This document shows, piece after piece, positions 58,050 through 64,000 of a DNA stretch of 64,000 nt. Position 1 is the first letter of the stretch. Each line of letters starts with the position of its first letter. Origin of the DNA: Hericium rajendrae. Taxonomy: Eukaryota > Basidiomycota > Agaricomycetes > Russulales > Hericiaceae. The stretch covers positions 1,426,001-1,490,000 of the forward strand of contig CM065881.1 in NCBI GenBank assembly GCA_033439255.1, in the 5' to 3' direction. The position numbers and the translations under genes were made by a program. The notes under the pieces were generated by a model, which had not been told where the DNA came from, made no database searches, and saw only the letters and a list, made by a program, of their open reading frames with translations.

Positions 58050-58593
58050 TGACCAACTGGTGTAGTAAATGCTGCTTTCTAGGGGGAGGCTGAGATTAAA
58101 TTCATGGCGAGGTTCGGTGACTGTCGACATCCTGAGTTCTGGCTTCCAACGTCCCTGCATGAAATCATGGCGCCCAAGATGGCGCGTTACAAGGATTGTG
58201 GGCGCTTCCATAGATCCTTTTTCGGACGCGACATAATTAAATGTAGCGCCCACCGCTTGTCCACCGCGCGCGATCAACGCGCGATTTCTCCATTCACGTC
58301 AACTGCCACATTCAAGTTGCAACTTGCAAGGTACGCGACTCTCGCACCATATCACTGAGCCTGTGGGACTTAAGTGCTTCCTGCCAATTGTTTCTGTGTT
58401 CCCGCAGTCGAGTCACTTCGAAAGTTAGCAAATCTAGGTATCGAAGCCAGTGGTCGCAGCTCAACGCAAAGCGCGGTGAGCAGTCTTTACCACTTCTGCT
58501 CCTTCTCTTATCCTAATCATCATCACAATGCATAGTAGTACTCGTGGAAATAGATCTGAAGTAGAGACAAAGGTGCATTGATAAGCTCAAAGC
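58050..58593. promoter_or_regulatory. 5' flank of F-box gene 2
   Basis: Spacer between the tandem F-box genes; the part from about 58310 resembles the flank of gene 1. No supported gene. Confidence 0.5.
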
Positions 58594-60495
58594 ATGATAA
58601 ATCCAGAGCATATTGGGATTGTCAGGTCGGTGGTCCTGCATATCACCTGCTTGCAGAAGACGTTATCTACATCATCTTCTAACAGTCCAGTGGAGTTTTG
58701 GTCCACAGTGGTTCCATCCCGCATAGCTCGTATTCAGGGCGTACTGCCTCTCGATGCCACAACTCGTGTCTCAGATGCTCGCCAGATGCTAGACGACGAA
58801 TTGGCTGCGATGCACCTTGCCACATGCGCCGTTCGGACGCGCCGAAATGCCCTCGCTCCCATCTCTAGCCTTCCCCCAGAAGTATTGGCTCAGATTTTCC
58901 AGCTCTACGCCATCATGGCACCACCATTTTCAGGCTATCTCGCCTCCTCGAGTTCGTCAGGCCTGCTTGGCTGGATTCGGGTGACCTTCGTTTGCAGATA
59001 CTGGCGCGACACAGCCCTGCATAATCCCACGCTCTGGAGCGATATTCGTCCTTTTGTCAATCAGAACTGGTTGGAACTGGCATTGGCTCGTGCGAAGGCC
59101 GCACCACTTTCCATTCACAAGCAGCTCCACGCCCCTGACGATGGGCTGATCAACAAGCATCTCTCTCATACACGACATCTGTCAGTTTCTGGAGCCCAGC
59201 AGGTCATTGATTCGACAATGAAGTCATGGACATCACCTGCAGATATTCTAGAATCTTTAGATCTAGAGATGACTTCGCTCTACAGCAGCGGAAATCTCGA
59301 GCTTCCTGAGCATACGTTTAGTGGCCATACACCATTTCTTCGTCGCCTTCAAGTGAAAAATATCAGAGTCCCATGGACCGCACCCATCCTCAAAGGGCTC
59401 ACACACTTACACGTCGATCTGGGATCAGCAGGTCCAAGGAATCCTCCGCATGCCAGGGCCAGTTTCACTACGTTAACTTATGAGCAGCTATTTGGCGCAT
59501 TGGAGAGGATGCCCACACTTCAGGAACTTATCCTTCGGTCTTGTATCCCTCTCAGGTCTCCGGCTCAGGCTTTGACCGAGACCAAAGTCACCGAATTGCC
59601 TTCTTTGCAGGTGCTGTCTTTGGCTGGTACATGGCCGGAATGTGATGGCATGACGAAGCGTTTGGAGATTCCTCCTTCCTGTCGCCTCAAACTCGCCTAC
59701 CATTCAATGCCCACACAACCATTCAGTTTTTCTTCATCGACTGCGTTCTTTACGTCACATGCAAAAGCGGCATCTGATCAACCTCCTTTGTTGACCTTAT
59801 CCCTGTCGATGCGCTACGGCGAGTTCGGGCTTAGTGCCTGGAGGGTATGCAATGCGACCGACAGCAATCCTGCGTTTTATCCGAGTGAAACCCCCGATCT
59901 CTGTCTCACCTTCCCCAATACAAGGCTTTCATTAGCGGACAACGCACAGGCGCTCTGCGATACACTTCAATTGGACAATATACGAGCGCTCTCCATCGAT
60001 TCTGGATCTTTTGTCCAGTGGACTCCTCAAAAATGGATCGATACCTTTGGGAGGTGCGAAAAGCTTCAGCACGTGAAAGTCACAGACACGAATGCGATTC
60101 ATTTCTGTCAAGCCCTTAACATGTCGAAGGTTCGCGCGGTGGGGAAGAACAAGAAGAAAGGGAAACAGAGGGTGAAGCCGGAGAATCTTTTCGCCAGGGA
60201 TCTCAAGACGATCACGCTGGAACAAGTCGATTTCGATTACACCATTGGCAATAGCGACACGGCATTCCACGATTTACTCGTCAAATGGTTGACTAACCGC
60301 AAGAAAGTTGTTGAGCCCCCAATGCTCATCATTGAAGATTCTTCGATCAGAGACGACTGGGTGGAGGAGCTCGAAGAGGTCACCGCAGTCGAATGGGACC
60401 AGGGTGAAGGTGAATATGCTGAGGAAGACGAATTCGACGAATATTACAGCGACGAAGAGTACCCATACGGGTATGATGATTCCGACGTTTACTGA
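58594..60495 (+). CDS. F-box-like protein 2 (tandem pair)
   Basis: Intronless, 633 residues, collinear with F-box gene 1. The F-box-like region reads APISSLPPEVLAQIFQLYAI, LGWIRVTFVCRYWRDTALHN, TLWSDI. The LRR-like body (FLRRLQVKNIRV, MPTLQELILRSC, ELPSLQVLSLAGTWPE) and the basic patch (KNKKKGKQRVK) are shared; the acidic tail is EGEYAEEDEFDEYYSDEEYP. Differences concentrate in the middle and C-terminal thirds rather than in the F-box, as expected if substrate recognition diverges while Skp1 binding is kept. Both copies are free of stops and frameshifts, so both are probably functional. Confidence 0.85.
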   Translation: MINPEHIGIVRSVVLHITCLQKTLSTSSSNSPVEFWSTVVPSRIARIQGVLPLDATTRVSDARQMLDDELAAMHLATCAVRTRRNALAPISSLPPEVLAQIFQLYAIMAPPFSGYLASSSSSGLLGWIRVTFVCRYWRDTALHNPTLWSDIRPFVNQNWLELALARAKAAPLSIHKQLHAPDDGLINKHLSHTRHLSVSGAQQVIDSTMKSWTSPADILESLDLEMTSLYSSGNLELPEHTFSGHTPFLRRLQVKNIRVPWTAPILKGLTHLHVDLGSAGPRNPPHARASFTTLTYEQLFGALERMPTLQELILRSCIPLRSPAQALTETKVTELPSLQVLSLAGTWPECDGMTKRLEIPPSCRLKLAYHSMPTQPFSFSSSTAFFTSHAKAASDQPPLLTLSLSMRYGEFGLSAWRVCNATDSNPAFYPSETPDLCLTFPNTRLSLADNAQALCDTLQLDNIRALSIDSGSFVQWTPQKWIDTFGRCEKLQHVKVTDTNAIHFCQALNMSKVRAVGKNKKKGKQRVKPENLFARDLKTITLEQVDFDYTIGNSDTAFHDLLVKWLTNRKKVVEPPMLIIEDSSIRDDWVEELEEVTAVEWDQGEGEYAEEDEFDEYYSDEEYPYGYDDSDVY

Positions 60496-61103
60496 ACTAT
60501 TACCCATAGTATGGCCAAATTCCAGAAACCAGGTGTATTATTTCCTGATCCAAACAAGGGCTAGCTGGCTCCTAGCAGTCATGATACTCATGATACTCAT
60601 CACCTATTCAACGTCACTGTGCGTTCAAACGTTCTGGACTTCCGAATCACGATATCTTTGGTTTACTGTTGCCAAGCTATATCACTTACACTTCGGTCTT
60701 CACAAGAAGACGAGTAAAATAACATTCACCTGATGACCTTTTCGTAAAAGAATCTGTGAACCAGGATTACGATAGCGATGTGCATGGTCTGCTCGTAACT
60801 TAGATCTGGCGAAGGAAGACGATTCAAAGTGTCGATGATTTGTAAGCGTTGGTGCTGCAGCCCTTCCTTGTGGCAACACTTCGGACCTGACGCGAGGACT
60901 TGTTGAATCAGACTGACTCCTCTTGACCTTGAAGCTTTATGAATCACGTCGCAAGGGCCGTGCTGTGCTGTTTCTTTTGAGTCATGCTTCGCTGACAGAT
61001 CTAGAACTTCTTGTGTATATATGACCTGAGGACTGGCGACGCTGACGCATCACTCAAGCTTCACCATCCTCCCACAACAAGCCTCTCCGTACATGAAGCC
61101 TCA
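60496..61103. other. intergenic, F-box 2 3' flank and VMS1 promoter
   Basis: Short frames only. A tandem ATGATACTC pair is near 60580-60598. No supported gene. Confidence 0.5.
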
Positions 61104-63329
61104 ATGGCTCCAGTATCTCAATACCACGTGTTTTCCTTACCTGCAGAGCTATTGCAAGCTATAACCATCCGAAATGTTGGATCGCTTCCAACGGAGCTTC
61201 CACCTTCCCGTGAGGAGTCTCCAATCCCATCATCCGTCTCGACCGCACTGGGGTCTAGGGCGTGCAACGTCTGCTTAGGCGCATCTTTTTTGGATGTAGA
61301 CGAGCAGAGATCCCATTTTCGATCTGATTGGCATCGGTATAACGTGAAAGTTCGTCTTAAAGGTGGCGAGGCAGTCAGCGAGGCTGGGTTTACACGATTG
61401 GTCGATGGTGAGTACACTCTACATTACAAAGGTTCACCTGAGGCTGACACACTCCCTCAGGCCTGGAGGACTCGCTCTCTGGGTCAGCATCCTCGTCCGA
61501 GGACACAGACTCTGATGAGTCCGATGCTGTACGGGATCTGTTGCACAAGACAAAAATCGCATCCCGATCCCCTTCCCCATCGTCCGCAGACCGCATCGTC
61601 CCACAGAAACCTGTCATCTGGTTCCAGTGCCCACCATCCACCCAAATTAGCGTTTACAAATCCATCTTCCCCCTGCCATCCTCTGCTTCTACATATGTAG
61701 ACGATCTGAAGTCAATGCAGAAAGGGGTTGAGGAGGGACGCAAATGGGCGATGTTTATGGTCGCCGGCGGTCATTTTGCTGGCCTTGTTGTTCGCGTCAG
61801 CAAGCCTGACGCTGACGGCGAGGAGCCATCGGACGGCACGAAGAAGAGGAAACAGAAGAAGCCGAAGCCAGACACGGAGGTCTTGAAGCACAAGACCTTC
61901 CACCGATACACAAGTGAGTCCCGATAGAAAATGTCGAAGCCTTCTTCCACTTACACGCATACCAGCACGTCGGAAACAGGGTGGATCTCAGTCTTTAAAC
62001 GACAATGCCAAAGGCTACGCGAAAAGTGCTGGTGCACAGCTACGGAGGTATGGGGAGCAAGCTCTCCGAGATGTAGGTGTCCTCGCACATGCTTTTGCGC
62101 ATGCTTATCTCATCTCGCCGGATAGGACATTCGAAACCTTTTGCAAGACTGGGCTGAAGAGATCGACCAGTGCGAGAGGATATGGATACGTGCCAGCGCG
62201 TCGAACAGACGCATATTTCTGGATTACGATGGTGCAATCATAACGAAGGGTATGTAATGAATACGTTGGCTCCATGGTTTGTCAATGCTCACTATTCAAT
62301 CTCAGGTGACGAGCGCCTGCGAACGTTCCCCTTTCCAACTCGTCGACCGGTGCGCTCATTTAACTCTTGAAGTAATTCGCCATTCTCATCTTTTCGCAGA
62401 CGCAATCCGAACTCGTTCGGTGTCTTACCGAACTGACCAAAGTCAAGGTATCTCATCTTACCGAGGAAGCTCTCCGAGCGCAGGACGAAGCATACCTCGC
62501 CTCCCTTCCAAAGCCAAAGCCGAAGATTCAACCTGCTCCAACGCCGCCGCAACCAGAGAAGCAACCAAAGCCTCAGTTGTCAAAAGAAGAGGAGATCCTG
62601 CGAGACAAATGGGCGCGTCTACTGGACATGGTACATCGTGGTCGTCTTGACGCACTCAAAACCCTCTGGGAACGCGAGCATGCCAACCTCGGGGGCATCG
62701 ACACCACTATACCGGATTGGGCTGGTGAACGATATCGAACACTCTTGCAACTCGCTTCGCATCTCGGCCAAGAGGAGGTCGTGAGCTGGCTACTTGAAGA
62801 TGCCCACGCGGATCCCACTGTCCCAGTTCCCTCAACGGCTCCCATCGACAAGGCACCAGATGAAGACGAGTATACCTCAGACGTGGCCCCTGCACACTTG
62901 GGCTCTCATCGAACAGCATATGACCTGGCGCGCTCCCGAGCCGTGCGCGATGCGTTCCGACGTGCCGCCGGCGCTCACCCGGACTGGTGGGACTGGCTGG
63001 GTGCGGGGCACGTGCCCAGCATCTTGAGCAAGGAGATGGAGGAAGGCAGAGAAGAGAGGAAGAAAACCAGACGGAAGGGACTGAAGGACAAGGTACGGGA
63101 GCGCGAGGCTAGAGAGAAGGAGCGGATCAAGGAAAGCGCGGTCGAGGAGGAGGTAGAAGTCGCGCCAAAACCGGCAGAGGAATCCCGCACCGGACCTCGC
63201 AAATTGGGAGGTGGTTCTGGTGCAGCGGAAGGTGTCGCCGGCCTCACGCCGGAGATGCGTGCCAAGATTGAGCGGGAGAGGCGTGCGAGAGCTGCTGAAG
63301 CGCGCCTGAAAGCACTTGGTGACCGGTAG
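61104..63329 (+). CDS. VMS1: Vms1/ANKZF1, ribosome-quality-control peptidyl-tRNA endonuclease
   Basis: Releases stalled nascent chains from 60S subunits by cleaving peptidyl-tRNA and recruits Cdc48/p97; cytosol and mitochondrial surface. Six exons: 61104-61407, 61461-61913, 61966-62072, 62126-62249, 62306-62349 and 62400-63329; 653 residues. A C2H2 finger spans residues 54-77 (CNVCLGA...HFRSDWH). The release-factor-like VLRF1 domain has KWAMFMVAGGHFAGLVV, then HRYTTRRKQGGSQS with the catalytic glutamine at about residue 261 (yeast Gln295), and YGEQALRDDIRNLL, IDQCERIWIRAS. Ankyrin repeats (YRTLLQLASHLGQEEVVSWL) follow, then a charged helix. It ends with a VCP-interacting motif, ERERRARAAEARLKAL. 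All key elements are intact. Confidence 0.94.
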
Positions 63330-64000
63330 TCGCGGCGCATGATGTAGTTGCAGCTTAGGGTGATATGGGTAATTGAGCCTCCCTTTGTTAATCCATATCA
63401 TCTCATTTCTTCATGACCTTGTAGCCTGCAACAACTAATATGCAAGTGTCGACTGTGTGCACTCTGAGTGTGGGAAAGGTGTGTTACAACAGGGCTATGC
63501 CACTGGAGCAGAAATGCAGAGTCGCAGTGCCTGGTTCCTGGTCTGCACTCCATACAGTTTTACATTGAATGGACTACAACGGAGAGGCCTTTTTGATAGC
63601 TTGTTGCAGAGGCTTGACAAGGATGATATGATGCTACTCTGTTATTAAATCAGCATCTTTGCAGACAATGTTGCCACCTCTACTATAATTCATCCGAAAT
63701 GCACTGGCAATGATGAGGACCCATGACATTTCACAAATCCATATGCAGGCATGGTTGGTTGTAAAACAAGCCAAAAGGCCCATGACTCAGTTATAATATG
63801 CAGAAGGAATGTTCATTATTCTGTTATCCTGTCTCTACAACATTTTGATGAAATAAGGCAATTGATTGTCACAAATTCTGTGACATATATATGTGACTGT
63901 GACAGCTTCGAAAAGCAGCTGGGGGTTTGATGTTCAAAGTAACCTTTGCTACCAACTTCTTCTTCCTCTCCATTTATTTTCATGGCTTCAATTACAGTGA
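63330..64000. other. intergenic at the right window edge
   Basis: AT-rich DNA with no supported gene; a 63-codon frame at 63457-63648 has no features. Probably VMS1 3' flank and the promoter of a gene beyond the window. Confidence 0.5.

Overview
This is nuclear DNA of a filamentous basidiomycete, most likely an agaricomycete (mushroom-forming fungus). The genes carry many 45-80 bp GT-AG introns, very short exons (down to 14-30 nt) and short intergenic gaps. The gene set is typical of the group: Argonaute, a SAM-RA-SH3-SH3 adaptor of the Ste50/Ubc2 type, basidiomycete-style F-box proteins and O-methyltransferase fragments. No rRNA, tRNA, CRISPR array or prokaryotic operon was seen. Exon coordinates were worked out by hand from splice signals, reading phase and protein family; for every multi-exon model given in full the exon lengths sum to a whole number of codons.

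Layout. 1-0.93 kb: 5' end of an Argonaute gene on the minus strand, cut by the window edge. 1.7-5.1 kb: divergent HFI1/ADA1 (SAGA) and a makorin-type RING E3. 5.5-9.9 kb: a small unknown gene and two members (A, B) of an uncharacterised family. 11.7-17.6 kb: a divergent pair, a large protein rich in clathrin-adaptor-binding motifs and STE50/UBC2. 18.5-19.9 kb: family member C. 20.3-25.0 kb: a Nudix CoA diphosphatase, a BRAP2/Etp1 E3 and the V-ATPase assembly factor Vma12. 25.4-30.2 kb: ataxin-10/Ctr86 and the PAF1-complex subunit LEO1. 30.9-32.5 kb: family member D. 32.5-39.4 kb: a gene-poor stretch with one spliced 151-aa model. 39.5-39.9 kb: a 125-aa gene. 40.2-41.7 kb: a CACTA-like transposable element. 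42.2-45.1 kb: condensin kleisin BRN1. 45.6-46.3 kb: C-terminal half of an O-methyltransferase. 46.6-51.2 kb: POL3 (DNA polymerase delta) with three MCB sites upstream. 51.7-52.8 kb: phosphomannomutase SEC53. 54.2-55.4 kb: a second, broken O-methyltransferase with a 368-bp MITE in its last codons. 56.1-60.5 kb: a tandem pair of F-box genes. 61.1-63.3 kb: VMS1/ANKZF1.

How it works together. Most genes are single-copy housekeeping functions (transcription, replication, chromosome condensation, ribosome quality control, glycosylation precursors, vacuolar ATPase assembly), often in divergent pairs sharing a promoter of about 100-400 bp. The accessory material lies between these blocks: the A-D family, the F-box tandem, the two O-methyltransferase remnants on either side of POL3-SEC53, the CACTA-like element and the MITE. 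The strongest candidates for something undescribed are the A-D family, the CACTA-like element and the MITE-in-gene insertion.
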